Origin: Paragordius varius
Lineage: Eukaryota > Nematomorpha
DNA: 64,000 bases
Assembly (NCBI GenBank): GCA_964247055.1
Contig: OZ176053.1
Location: 1,674,001 to 1,738,000, forward strand
Direction of reading: 5' to 3'
Shown here in pieces: positions 1-11,631 of the stretch; positions within the stretch are counted from its first letter, which is position 1; each line of letters starts with the position of its first letter. Made by a program: the position numbers and the translations under genes. The notes under the pieces were generated by a model. The model was not told where the DNA came from, searched no databases, and saw only the letters and a program-made list of their open reading frames with translations.

Positions 1-426
1 GTTGATATGAACCTTATATTATCTTCAAATTACATTGTTATCTTAATTTAGGGGATATTTTTATACAAATATAATATAATTTACGTATATTTGCTGTTGT
101 AATACAGTATGCATTTTAATGTTTGCTTATTTCATACTATAATAGGGCAATTTGCAACATACTAGTGTAAAAAACAGCAAAATATTGAATAAACAATTAT
201 TTCCTTTCTTTCCAATATGATCATTTTTAAATATTTTTAGATTCTAAACAGAAAACTAAAAAAATTCGAAAATGTATTTATTTTAGAGACTTCTTTGGCA
301 AGTCTAGGAAAATTGTTTTACTAAGATTTTATCAATCTAAATTAGCATTAGATAAAAAATGCTATCTTTTAAATATAATACCATGTTAATTTTTTCTGTA
401 ATAATGAGCCTTTCTTTCTCTAAATT
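1..426. other. Upstream flank of an LRR gene lying left of the window
   Basis: This matches the 5' flanks of the LRR genes at 7845, 28425 and 58846. The minus-strand LRR gene it belongs to would lie just outside the window. No coding sequence is seen. Confidence 0.6.
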
Positions 427-484
427 TAAGCTGACCAGATTTTTTGAAGGAAAAAGCGGGACGAATCCGAGAAAGGGGGGGGGG
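427..484 (-). mobile_element. Scrap of hAT terminus fused to sulfotransferase exon
   Basis: This begins TAAGCTGACCAGA and continues like the reverse complement of the right end of the hAT at 19410-23944, ending in a run of ten G. Only about 58 bp remain. It abuts the surviving start of a sulfotransferase last exon at about 485, so it marks a deletion that removed the rest of the transposon, the LINE relic region and most of that exon. Confidence 0.75.
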
Positions 485-1804
485 TGATGGCTCTTGGGTC
501 TCGAACCAGGAAGATATAAGAAAATTGAGTATTTGGAACTAATATGATATAATGTATGGGGATAAATTTAGATATTATCCTTTAAATAAATATTTTTATT
601 AATAAAAAAGAGATTTTTCAAATATATGATATTTGGCTATTATGGGGAGATAAAACCGAAAAATAAATTTGAACGAAACTCAACATTATTTTGTAGAGCC
701 GCTTTAAGCCTGAAAAGCGATTTCGAATCGTTTTCACAACTGAAACCGAATTCTTAATGATTAGGCTTACTTTGGTTTTTTTGAAACATTAGCATACAAT
801 AATGTTTTATGGCTTTAAATATTAATATTTTGCAGCAATTTATTTACACTCCAGGACATATGTAAAATAAAAAAAATTTAACCAAAATTTGTACAATGAA
901 AAATAATGGAATTAGGACCATTTTTTCCCCGCGAAATAATAAAGCCAGAACAGATTGCAGCAGAAACACATTGTCACTAAATAGAACCGAGACCAAAAAC
1001 TAAAATATTAATATTCCTATATACTATTGGCATTATAAATTATCCCTGACCTTTAAAAGTCGTGTAAGACTGGGAATTTCGGATATTCACTTCGATTCAC
1101 CCTTAAACATTTAATTTAAGGTCGACAATTCGGAAAACAATAACTAATCGGTAAATTAGGGTTCAGGAGTAGTGTTGATCAAAGAATTTAATTTTTTTAT
1201 GCTATTTAAAAGGTTTATTAATTTTATAGGCGTTTTATTAAAGATATGTTGGTCCTATTATAAACTTTTAGCAGCGTGTTTTATGATAGATGTGACATTT
1301 TTTTATCATTTTTGCCATAACTTTTTTTGATTTGTAAAATAACTAAATAAATTTAACTTTCTGAAAATATTGAGAGGTAGGTTGATAGATGTCCGCGGAC
1401 AAACTTAAATATTTTTGTCGGATATTTGAGACACAGTTGTTAAAAAGTGTATTTTGTAATGAGTGAAAATTTCCTTTGTCAAACAATGCGGATTGGTACA
1501 ATTTAAGTAATTTTGTATGGTACGACTTCGGGGTAAGATAAAGTATTTGTAATTTAGGGCAAAATTAAGCCATCTTATGTCAGATAAATAATTGATGTCA
1601 CATTGAATTAGGACTTGCATGAATCCTATAATAAGTGTTTGTAAATGGGCTTTTAAGTAGGCTGCATCGATGTTCCCATCTATTTTATTGTGGTAAAAAT
1701 TGGTTGGTTCATGAATGTATATACTATCTATGTAAGTCAATTCAGCCAGTAGGGTTGTACCTCCTCGCATACATATATTATGATGGCGTTTTTACTTAAT
1801 GTTT
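485..1804 (-). pseudogene. Carbohydrate sulfotransferase copy a, dead
   Basis: Two exon remnants are seen. The 5'-PSB exon, complement(1358..1804), still reads MRGGTTLLA and most of the conserved body, but it has lost residues after LLA, is shifted near the splice acceptor side (about 1770) and drifts out of frame before the conserved CLKYPTKIF segment near 1440. The last exon, complement(485..532), keeps only FLVRDPRA, the 3'-PSB motif that binds the PAPS 3'-phosphate. The rest was replaced by the transposon scrap at 427-484. The acceptor also reads CAA instead of CAG. The intron between, 533-1357, shows nothing else. With its C-terminal two thirds missing from exon 3 this copy cannot make a working enzyme. 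Confidence 0.85.
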
Positions 1805-2056
1805 CTAGTAAAAATAATTAAAGGGCTTTGATTACTGAAAAACATTACTAAATTAGAATTTAAACAAACTTATTTGCGCCTATATAACTTAATAATAAAA
1901 TTGAATTGTTTAAAATATAATATGAAATTTTCTGAAAAATACTTTTCTAATCAGACTTTCTAGGGCGTCGCAAAATGACAAAAGCAAGAATTTCGGCAAA
2001 AACGAATTTTCATAATTAGAGCAGCAAATTTGTAATGGCTCATGTAGACTTAATAC

Positions 2057-2144
2057 TATCTGTGAAAATGGGGAAATCTATTAAACACTTTGCTCGATAT
2101 CTTAATTGTATGAGAAAAAAAAATAAAATACCAATACAAGTCAT
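2057..2144 (-). other. Possible N-terminal exon of sulfotransferase a (tentative)
   Basis: On the minus strand an ATG opens a hydrophobic 29-codon stretch (MTCIGILFFFLIQLRY, then FPIF) that ends at a GT in phase 1. This is the phase needed by the acceptor of the 5'-PSB exon at 1804. A short cytoplasmic tail plus a membrane anchor is what Golgi sulfotransferases carry at the N terminus. Against it: in copies c and d the poly-T run differs by one base, which closes this frame, and copy d lacks the GT. Chance remains likely. Confidence 0.2.
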
Positions 2145-3469
2145 TTGAGTTTTCCTCCGATTAATCAAAATCAAAAAATCGCATTTTCCGCACATCGGTT
2201 CTCTAAGAATAGCCCGTATCCTTATTTTGACTTATAAAAGAAGAATTAAATTTAAACAAAAAATGGGGAAAAGCCTTTTTAACTACAATTAAATACTATA
2301 TACTATACATATTTAGCTTTATATAATAAACATTATTTGCATCAAAGCGAAAGTATCAAAAATACTTAACATTTTGGTGCCACTTAAGTTCCTTAGTTTT
2401 CGGTAATCGATAGAATAATTAAATAAATGTATTCATAGCTTAAAATATATATTATTTCTTATGTTAATAACGATAATCTAATAATATCATTATATATGAT
2501 TATTATGATATGAAAATAGAAATCAAAAAGAAAAATATGTGCGTATTCAAATGTAGAAAAAAGTGCGTTTTGAATTTAATTAATCACATTTCCACCATGC
2601 TTCAAAATACCATAAAGTAAGCTTAAAAACGTTTTGGCAAAACTAAATTTTTAGGCAGACTATGCATTTTATTTTTTTAATGTAATAATCTGGCATGTAT
2701 TAAAAATATTGCGTCTCGGAATTTTTGCGTTAATTAAAAAATATTAGCCCATTTTGGGTAATACAAATTTTGCGACTTTCGGAGTTGTGCTAATATTGCG
2801 ATTATAAAGCAATCATCTCAATAGTTCAATTAACTTTCTTAAATAACTTATAAGACGCAAAATTTAACAGTCTATGAGAATCCTAACAAATTTGTCTATC
2901 ATAAATTTTATGTTTTTAAGTTTTTTGTGTGCAGGTATTGTGCCTAATTTTTAAATTTTTGATAAGAAGTAGATAGTACAAAAGTGGAAATATTTTTAAA
3001 TGATCTTTATGGCATAAAACCAACACCATGGGATTCCGAATATATTTTTCTATCGGAATAAATATCATCAGAAAATATACATTTCATCAGAATTTTATGG
3101 ACACTGGGTAATTAGGATTTCAAATAGAAAAAAAATGATTATTAACTAGAATTTTTTAGCTCATGCACCGATTAATGATATCTAATTTTTTTCTTTGTTT
3201 TATTACGTAAATTAAGGATGTTAAATCCTTTTGAATAAATATTTTCCTATAATTTGTACATAAGAGTTAACACAAACCTTCAAAATAGATATAATACATC
3301 GCATTTATAAAATATATGAATTAAATTGACCTAGGGTCGCTAACAAAATTTGTATTAAAAACATAAATTTGAATGCAAAAATCCTTCATCAGTCTCTATT
3401 TAACAAAAACAGTCAAACATAACATAAATTTAATTAAATATTTTATATTCAGCACCCCCACTGTGCGCA

Positions 3470-3500
3470 TATATAACCTTCCACCTCCATTACTTTCAGT
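3470..3500 (+). promoter_or_regulatory. Candidate plus-strand TATA and initiator
   Basis: TATATAA at 3470-3476 is followed by TCAGT at 3496-3500, which puts the initiator A 28 bp from the first T. That is the spacing of an arthropod TATA-Inr core promoter. The pair is kept in the sister spacer (TATATAA 54414-54420, TCAGT 54443-54447, 31 bp). It points toward the 3' end of LRR A, opposite to the known genes, and no long ORF follows it. Confidence 0.3.
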
Positions 3501-4409
3501 GTACTAATTTTAATTTATCGACTGATATTGTCAGCCGAAAGCAATGGGATAGTTTATATGCCAGAGTTAAAATCTGTAAATACTGTTTCGACAGAAATTT
3601 TAGCTAAAATTTAATTAATAATTATTATTATATATTATATAAATAACCTTATAGTGTTTATAAAGTTTAGTGAATTCTGGATTCTAAAATTGGGACAGCT
3701 TTGAAAAACGATTGAAACGAACAGTCGATATTAAAATCAAAATATATTAAGTTTTCTGGTAAAAAGCCTGGAAACATTTTAAAGTTAATTATTAAATTTT
3801 CCAATCAAAATACACATTTTCATTAGCGATTTAAAAAAATTATAGATAAGGGCGGGAAAAAGTTTGAGATGAGTATATTTTACATTTTTTTAAATTTTTA
3901 AAAAGAATGCATATTTTTAAAATTCAGCTTAATAATTTATTTACTTTTTAAGATATTTAAATTTAAACTCTGATATAATTCTATTCCAAAAGGTCATTGA
4001 GTGTTAAATTTTATGGAATATAAATTTGGAAAAACAAGTAATAAAATTATCATGAGTTCAAATTTTACTTGTGAAAGCATATAATATACCACTGATAGAG
4101 AGCTAACTACAAGTAAAATTATCTTTATTTTTTACGCAACGACGGCATATCTAGAAATACAAAAAAATAAATATATATATATTTATATTTTTACTGCCAG
4201 ATGACTCGTTCTGTTCGCACTTAATTCGAGAATACCTAAATTATCACTTTATTCATACCGTACTGGGACTCCAGCCAAAAATGTGTAAATTTGTTCACGG
4301 TAAATGGGAATTCGTACGTCAATATTTTAAAAAATTTGCACGTACGTTTTTCGGCATATACAGTATCAGTAAAAATACATTGCAACATTAACTGTAAAGG
4401 TAAATATTA

Positions 4410-4458
4410 TTGGCTAAAAGTTGGTTAACACAAAAATGCTGTTTCATCTTTTAGCCAA
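4410..4458. repeat. Perfect 11-bp inverted repeat in spacer
   Basis: TTGGCTAAAAG (4410-4420) and CTTTTAGCCAA (4448-4458) could form a hairpin. The same pair is kept at 15146-15202 and 55380-55431. It may be a foldback or MITE remnant; no function is known. Confidence 0.5.
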
Positions 4459-5432
4459 ATAAAATGCTCTTTCCCGTAATTAAAAACTCGTAATGTATTA
4501 TTACTCAAACTATTTGTAACGTATGAATGTGTAGCTATTTCTCGTGATGTTGAGAACTTAAAAGCTGTGATGTTGATCCTGCGCATAAAATATCGTAATA
4601 ATTGATCATTTGGATTTTATTCTACCAAAAGAAACGAGAATGTTTACGTGTATAATTCAAACTGCAAGGTAAATATTATAATATTGATTTCAGGATTTAT
4701 ATAAATATTTGATTGAATTATAAATGTCGAAAAATGTTGTCCATGTGCATAATATTTACTATAACACAAACGTTGCTGCCAAAAAAAATAAAATGTTATG
4801 AGAGATATTATTGGTTATATTTAATTGGTCAAAATGGTTCCGAATCCACGTGCGCGTTAGCTACTTTTTTATTTTTATTATAAACATATTTAATTGTTAA
4901 ATTACAAAAAATTTAGTAACGCCTGATTTCGTTTTCATCAGAGAAAATGTTACCTTTTCATATAATAAGATTTTAAATTCTAATTTCTAATAAATGTGTT
5001 GTCTTATATCTCTGTAAACAAATTCAGGATGACTGTATAAATATACAACTATTCAAATTTAAAATCTCAATGCTAACACACTAAGGATTTTAAACCCCTT
5101 TAACCAATTAAAATACCGATGCGACCAGTAATAGCTGCCGTTATATAAAAAAGTATGGAATACACGTTGCTAGTATTTGATTTTTTATTCCCAGAGAGCA
5201 TTTACAGTAAAGCGTTATGATTGGATTTAATGGCGCATGAGATATTTTTGTATATTTTTTCAATTTTCCTTCATTTTAGCCAATAGTAATGCTTTTTTGT
5301 ATAAATGGTATCTAGCATATTTGATGAAAAACTAGCAATGTATTGTACTCTCTACTGTTTTTTACTTAACACTAAATGCGATTTTTGTTAATTAGAAACT
5401 ATGAGTACAAATATTAGCACCTAGTTTTTGCA

Positions 5433-5438
5433 TTTATT
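5433..5438 (-). terminator. Poly(A) signal candidate for LRR A
   Basis: AATAAA on the minus strand lies about 125 nt past the LRR A stop. The same hexamer in the same context follows B (11527-11532), C (15779-15784), E (35182-35187), F (45563-45568) and G (56408-56413). A second, nearer AATAAA is at 5511-5516 (and 56462-56467 for G), where most other copies read AATAAT. Copy D has lost the distal site through the junction at about 26040. Confidence 0.5.
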
Positions 5439-5446
5439 TAGCAGCC

Positions 5447-5485
<39 letters not shown>

Positions 5486-5486
5486 A
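5447..5486. repeat. (AT)n microsatellite
   Basis: About 40 bp of alternating A and T with one C interruption, just past the LRR A 3' end. Similar runs of other lengths occupy the same place after C (15792-15831) and G (56422-56437). Confidence 0.9.
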
Positions 5487-5562
5487 ATCAAATTCCAACA
5501 CCATCCCATATTTATTTTAAAAGTTTTAACCGAAAAAATTTTTTGTTTATAGCAAAAACAAA

Positions 5563-7609
5563 TTATTTTTCTTCATCTAAACCGAAATCTCCACTATTTC
5601 CTGAAGAGGAAGATTCTGGATTTGGTGATCTGATTTCGCTAGCATTCAAATTCAATTCATGATTTTCATAGCCCCATATTATCAAATTACATATGGCAGC
5701 ATTCATATTTTGTAAATTTATCGTTTCACCATTGTATGCACAAGTACCAATCAGAGTTGGGCCAGTTTTAAGGCTTATATCACATAAAACATGGGAACAA
5801 CTTAAAGGGTTTCCTAAAATAACAACGAAATACAGTAAACATGAGATTATACAGAGAAAACGTAAAAAGGAAGACAGATGTTTTTTAAAAAAAATGACAT
5901 TTATATATTTCAAATATTAATTTTTTTATAAATAGCGTAGCATTTGAGGTTGTTAAATAAGGAATAGAGATGTAAATTGGTAATATACAGAATTATATAA
6001 TTAAAATAATTGAATAGTTTATGCAGTTAAACCAAGGTCTCTCTAAAAGTTTTTTTGTTTAAATAGATTTTGCTTTGAAAAAAAATGATATGTGTAATTT
6101 GGGCATCGCATATAAAAAAATATAAAACAGACCTGTTAAATCTATTTCCACACTGGGAATAGCGGTATGAGCAATAACTTTTGTAATATTATTATTACTT
6201 AAATCTATGGATTGAATACTTTTGAGTTTTGCAAAATCATTTAAATCTAAATAATTTATCCCATTTCCAGAAAGCCGAATTATTTGCAATGACGGACTTA
6301 GTCGTAAAGAAGATATATTACGAATCTGGTTGTAATTCAAATTAATTTCATTTATCTGGTTTAAATTGGAAACATCTAAAGTTACTAACTTATTTCCGGC
6401 TAATTCTAAGACCTCCAAATTTTTAAGTGTAGGCAAAGTGGTTAAATTTATTTCTCCAATATGATTATTATTTAAATACAATGTTTTTAATTTGGATAGT
6501 TTCTCAGTATTTTTAGCTAGAGGTGTATTAATGTACATAATATTATTGGAATCCAAATTTACGGTTTCTAAATTTTTGCAATCGCTTATTTCGTCCATAA
6601 AATTATCGTTTTTATCGCTTCCAATCATATTTCTTTTAAGACTTAAATATTTTAAATTTTTACTCTTGAAATTACAAATATTTTTCGGAAAGGAAAGTAG
6701 CATGTTATCGTCAAACGACAGGGATTCAATCTTAGGTGGAAGAAAGTTCAAATTTTTGATTTTTTGAAGATTAGTTCCAATATACAAGTCAGTTAGTTGG
6801 CTAAAGGCTTGAGGGAATACAAGCGATTCGTCGATATCCTTAATTTTCGGAGATAAAAATTGCAAACTCTCCAGGTTTGTACATGCTATTTTTTCCTTTA
6901 ACTCTTCCATCCCAAGCAAACTCAATACTCTGAGTCCTTTAAGGGCTTTATTTTTTAATACACCACGAGTTTGGGTAAGGAATGGCATTTTAATGTTCAA
7001 AAAACTTAACTGATTTAATGCATTAAACTTCCCCCAATCCAATCGATGTATGCGATCCAAATCTAACCGGAGTGTTTTTATGGGTAAATTTTTGATTTGA
7101 TTAGTCATTGCATAGACCATCGCTTCATCAATTTTAGCATTCAAATCGTAATCTGTAATTTCCAAGTGGTTTAAATAGCTTAATCTGCCAAACAAATTAG
7201 TGTTTTCGGCTAAATCAATCCATCTAACTTGAATTAGGGAAAGAGCGCTTATTCTGACCATATCATTCACCTGGATATTCTCAAAAGAAAGCTTTTTAAA
7301 TTTTGAGTTAGTAATGAATAAAGAAATATTGAGGATAGACTGATTACCGTCTCCGCCAGTAAAATTGGCAAAAATACTTTCTAGGTTTGAAAAATCAATA
7401 TCGTCCAAACCATTACATTTAACTGAAGTTGTGATAGCCAAAATGTTAGCTATAGGTTCTTTGAATGGTTCACACATGCATTTGGGAATAAAATTGTTCA
7501 AGGTAAAACATAATTTCTCTATCCCGCCAACTTTAAAAGCTGAAGTTTTAGCCGCCAAGGATAAGGAGCATAAAATTCCAATAATGATACAGATATATCT
7601 TGAAATCAT
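5563..7609 (-). CDS. Secreted LRR protein, copy A (575 aa, two exons)
   Basis: CDS = complement(join(5563..5813,6133..7609)); the 319-bp intron has GT-AG ends in phase 1 and the spliced length divides by three. The start ATG at 7607-7609 opens a signal peptide (residues 1 to about 24). LRRNT cysteines are C34, C44, C46 and C65. A solenoid of roughly 12-14 LRRs follows, clear from about residue 290 on (LKTLYLNNNHI, LEVLELAGNKL, INEINLNYNQI, IQSIDLSNNNI). Exon 2 supplies the LRRCT (NPLSCSHVLC; C498, C503, C517, C534) and a Ser/acidic tail ending DFGLDEEK. There is no transmembrane segment, so the protein should be secreted; several N-glycosylation sequons (NFT, NIS, NLT, NIT, NAS) fit this. A is the most divergent copy, especially around residues 195-265, where NKALKGLRVLSLLG differs from all sisters. 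Ligand and function are unknown; an immune recognition or effector role is inference. Confidence 0.9.
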
Positions 7610-8162
7610 TATTAATTTGAAAAAAATAATTATATCTCTCTGAAAAAGAAAATTATTTTTATATAATTTTTATCGACTAATTATATTACCTTTATTTAAA
7701 TGTTAAATCTGCTAATAAAATTGTTTGTTATTATACTCAGCATATTTTTTATTGCTATTTTTTACGCAATTTGATTGAATTATACGAATTTTAACTCTAA
7801 AATCGTAAGAAATACATTCATTACCTTTATTCGTAAAAACTCGTTGATATGAACCTTATACTATCTTCGAATTACATTGTTATCTTAATTTAGGGGATAT
7901 TTTTATGAAATATAATATAATTTACGTATATTTGCTGTTGTAATACAGTATGCATTTTAATGTTTGCTTATTTCACACTATAGTAAGGGCAATTTGCAAC
8001 ACACTAGTGTATGGAAAAAACAGCAAAATGTTGAATTAACAATTATTTCCTTTCTTTCCAATATGATCATTTTTAAATATTTTATTAGATTTCAAGCATA
8101 AAATTAAAAAAAATCTAAAATGATATATAAAGTATTTATTTTAGAAACTTCTTTAGCAAGTT
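7610..8162. other. LRR A upstream flank
   Basis: Conserved 5' flank found before every LRR copy, including the landmark at about 7845. It breaks off abruptly at about 8162, inside a stretch that continues in sister units, where the Gypsy fossil begins. No ORF is seen. Confidence 0.6.
7640..7666 (-). promoter_or_regulatory. Candidate core promoter or 5'UTR splice site of LRR A
   Basis: On the minus strand TATATAAAA lies about 24 bp before CTTTTTCAGAGAG, which itself is about 30 bp before the ATG. This could be a TATA box with initiator. The pyrimidine-rich CAG could equally be a 3' splice site after a 5'UTR intron. Sisters keep the TATA-like run but read CGGAG instead of CAGAG. Confidence 0.35.
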
Positions 8163-10065
8163 GATATAAAAAGGATATATTTTTAACGTAACAAGGACAA
8201 AAGTGTTTTTATGCACTAAAAAAGGGAAGGATAATTTGCGTATGATAATAACCCTTTTAATATACCTTCTTTCTTAAGCTTGATATCGGTCGGGTGGCTT
8301 TCGGGATCGCATCGGGTACCGGTGAGTCGTAGTAGGAGAAGTGTCACTTGTTTGCACGGGAGTATTCTCAGTTGAAGGCGCACTTTCTGATTCCGGATTC
8401 TCCTCGATGTTTTCAGGGGTTCTTATTTCATGTTCCGTGGGATGTTTTCGGAGGTTATTATCATTGTTGTTTAAGTTTCGAATGATGAGTTAGGAATGCT
8501 GATTGATATTTCCGGGTTATCTAGATTTTTAGTCTTTTCCTCACTTCTCCCGTCTTCTCCTTCGGCCGACCAATCCATGCGATTCTTTAATTGATCAGCA
8601 TGTTTGCGGATAATTTTGCCATTGTCGTTGACATTGTACGATAACCATCCCGTTCTGTCGACGATTTGTCCCTCCCTCCAACCAGTACACAATTCATTCT
8701 TGATATATACCTTTTGCCCCTTTTCAAACTCCTGCGGAATGTCGGGAGTATCCATGAATTCGTTGGGTTTCATTTTCATCCATGTAAATGGGCTTTGCAT
8801 AGTTCTTTTAAAAACAAATGCGCGGGGGTCTCCTTCATGGAACTGTGATGCGTGTTTCGGTAAGCCCATAAGATTTGGTTTAATCCTCGCACTGGGTCTA
8901 CTGAAAGTGGGGTTGACATTGAATAATAATTTTTTAGAGTGTAAATTACTCTCTCTACCAACCCCTTTGTTCGGGGGTGGTAGGGAGCTGATGTTACGTG
9001 TTTTATATTAGAGGAAGCTAAAGTTCTTTCAAACTCCCCCGATTTAAAATAAGAGCCGTTATCAGTAACCACCACTTTTGGGTACCCATACCGGCAAAAA
9101 CAGGTTTCTGAAAACTTTCGAATATTACCTGTATTCACAGAGCGTAACGTCTCTACCTCCACCCAGCGGGTGCAATGATCAATTAGTACCACCCAGTATA
9201 AATTGTCAATGCCGTTCCCATATGGTTGTATTCCCGTTCCATTTAAAGGTTGGATTTTCGGGTACATTTAGGCGCAGCCTTTGGCAGTTTTGGCAACTAC
9301 GCACCCATTCCAATAAACCCTATGCAAAGCCCATTTACATGGATGAAAACGAAACCCAACGAATTCATGGATACTCCCGACATTCCGCAGGAGTTTGAAA
9401 AGGGGCAAAAGGTATATATCAAGAATGAATTGTGTACTGGTTGGAGGGAGGGACAAATCGTCGACAGAACGGGATGGTTATCGTACAATGTCAAAGGTTG
9501 GGATTATGTATTGGGGCGGTTTTATGTGTGGATTTATACTTATTTTAAAATCCGCGCATATTCTAAGCTCTTTATTCGGTTTTAAAATATTTACAGTAGG
9601 GCTGGACCAAACGATTCTAGTCTTTTTTGGATCAACAGGCTCAATTATATCCAGTTTTACCAATCTATTTATCTCATCCTCCACTTTGCTTTGTAACGAT
9701 AGTGGCACCCTTCTACTTGGAAAAATTCTACCACAATTATTATTACTTAAAAACACTTTAATCGGTTCGCCTTTCCAGCAACCAAGGCCCTCAGAAAATA
9801 ACTTGTTAAATTTGTTATATATATCATATGAAGATAAGTTATTTATTATTACATGACTGGGTAATTTCAAATTAAATTGTTTTATCCAGTCCATTCCATA
9901 TATTGATGGTAAATTGTTGTTTATAATAAAGCACTCTAGAATGTGCGTTCTTTTATCTAATTCAACCTGTAATTTGCATTTACCTAATGTTTTTTATACG
10001 ATTATTATTGTATGCATGTATGAAAATATTATTGTTATGAAAATCTAGTGCTGGTTTGCCTAGAC
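8163..10065 (-). mobile_element. Fossil Ty3/Gypsy-type LTR retroelement fragment
   Basis: Minus-strand pol pieces are recognisable: a reverse transcriptase N-terminal part (about 9478-9894) and, downstream, an integrase core and C-terminal part (about 8500-9267; the region around VVTDNGSYFKS and YHPRTKGLVER is typical). The order RT then integrase fits Ty3/Gypsy. No LTRs, gag or envelope were recognised, so this is a partial, broken copy with several breaks. A 173-bp piece of the integrase region occurs twice in inverted orientation (8629-8801 and 9321-9493), nearly identical, so the rearrangement looks recent. Unit sequence stops at about 8162 and resumes at about 10066, at the point matching 33482 in a complete unit. 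The fossil therefore occupies the place where a sulfotransferase gene should be. It is found in this unit only. Confidence 0.8.
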
Positions 10066-11631
10066 GGCCCAATATATATATTGGATAATTAATATTCCAG
10101 AGTTGAAATCTAATAAACTATTTTGAAAAAATTTAGCTAAAACTTAATTATCAAAAATTATTATCATGTATTAGATAAAAAGTATATAGTTGTTTTTTCA
10201 CAGTTTTGTGACTTCTAGAGTCTGGATCTTTGAAAAACAATCATAACGGCCGATTTTAAAAATTAAAATATATTAAGTTTGCTCGTAAAATATAGCCTGA
10301 AAACTTTTTAAAGTTAATTATTAAAATTTTCCCATCATAATACACGTTATTACGATTTAAGAAATTTATAGATAACGGCGACAAAAAGTTTAAGATTTTC
10401 TTGGTCATGCTCATGCCCTTTTGAAATAAAGATTTTACAATAAAAGTCGAAAATTAAAATTTATATTTTTATCATATACGCATTTTAGCTTTAAATAAAT
10501 TTCATAATATATAATGCGTAATTCTCTCAATTTTGCTACGAAATGTATTACTCAAACTATTTGTAACAATGTAAATGTGTGATTTTCTTTTGTCTTGAGG
10601 TTGAGAACTTAAAAGCTAATGTGATGTTGATACCAGGCGCATAAAATATTGTAATTATTGATCATATTTAAATTTTTATACTATTTACCAAAAGAAACGA
10701 GAATGTTTACGTGTATAATTTAACAAATTACTAGGTAAATATTGTAATTTCGATTTTTGAAACCATATAATTATTGTTTGATTAAAACATAAATGTCGAA
10801 AAATTGTTTGTCCATTTTATGCATTTTAATCAGAGGCGTAGCTTGCATTTCTGGCCCCTGGTGCATGCTGTGATGCACCCCCCTTCCATGTAATCCCTTG
10901 CATTTCAAAAAAATAATCAGATTCAAACCGTGGAGCTCATAAATGGGGGTGATTTTTTTATGTATTATTTATAATAACTTTTAAAAACCTATTTTTTGAA
11001 ATAAAATCAAAGAATTTTAAATCCCACGCCTCTTCAACTATGGCGGCCGGTGCAGCCCCCCTTTCCTCCCCCCTAGCTACGCCTTTCATTAAAATTACTA
11101 TAAATTAGATCTTGCTGCCACAAAAATCAAATGTTATAATGAGAGCTATTATTGGTCATATCGGTCCTTTATTTAGTTAAAGTGATTATAAATCCACGTG
11201 TGCATTAGTTACTTTACAAATTTTCTTTTTTTATTAGTGACATTAATTGTTAAAGTGCAAAAATTATAGTAACGCCTGATTCGTTTGCATTAGATAAAAT
11301 GTTAAATTTTTATAGAAAGGTTAGGCAAATTTCAAATTCTAATTCCAAATAATGTGTTTTTCTAATATCTCTGTAAACTTCAGGATGACTGTATTAATAT
11401 ACAGCTAAATTAATTTGAAATCTCAATACTAGCACAGTATTTTACCCTTACTGTTCACTTTTGAACGCTTAAATTCTTGTTATATTAAAAACTATGAGTA
11501 AAATTAGTTAACACCTAGTTTTTACATTTATTTAGCAGCCATTTATATATAAATCAAATTCCAATACCATCCCATTTGTATTATTGTAAAAAATTTAACT
11601 GGAAAAACTTTTTTGTTTATAGGTAAAAAAA
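10066..11631. other. Spacer upstream of the lost sulfotransferase, type 2
   Basis: This matches 33482-35285 and 43876-45667, the spacers next to LRR E and F, and is less like the spacers beside A and G. It holds the MITE at 10831-11087. No coding sequence is seen. Confidence 0.6.
10831..11087. mobile_element. MITE-like element, AGGCGTAGCT family, copy 1
   Basis: The ends are inverted: CAGAGGCGTAGCT on the left and AGCTACGCCTTTC on the right. The flanks ATTTTAAT and ATTAAAAT continue the palindrome, so the true terminal repeat may be longer. The inside is C/G-run rich near both ends (cccccc, ggggg). No ORF. Copies sit at the same place at 34255-34527 and 44635-44899, while the A and G spacers lack it. 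No clear target duplication was found. Confidence 0.7.

Larger units (their letters stand above)
1805..5562. other. Spacer between sulfotransferase a and LRR A
   Basis: This 3.7-kb AT-rich spacer is nearly the same as 52786-56513 upstream of sulfotransferase d. The missing first exon or exons of the sulfotransferase should lie here, but none is certain. It holds a candidate plus-strand TATA/Inr pair (3470-3500), an 11-bp inverted repeat pair (4410-4458) and an (AT)n run (5447-5486). No convincing protein-coding ORF is seen. Confidence 0.55.

Noticed and set aside
5693-5920. Plus-strand frame over LRR exon 2 (also 16038, 35416)
   Set aside because: Antisense to the LRRCT exon; no independent evidence.
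6492-6767. Plus-strand 91-aa frame recurring antisense in every LRR exon (also 12618, 16842, 27087, 46640, 57500)
   Set aside because: It is the mirror of the conserved LRR coding strand. Its recurrence follows from exon conservation, and it has no domain or start context of its own.
7365-7643. Plus-strand frame opposite the LRR signal peptide and LRRNT (also 13488, 17709, 27957, 37137, 47503, 58370)
   Set aside because: A shadow of the LRR reading frame; the sense frame has the signal peptide, Cys pattern and splice sites.
10823-11095. ATTTTAAT / ATTAAAAT as target duplications of the MITE-like element
   Set aside because: They are inverted relative to each other, not direct repeats, so they extend the terminal inverted repeat.
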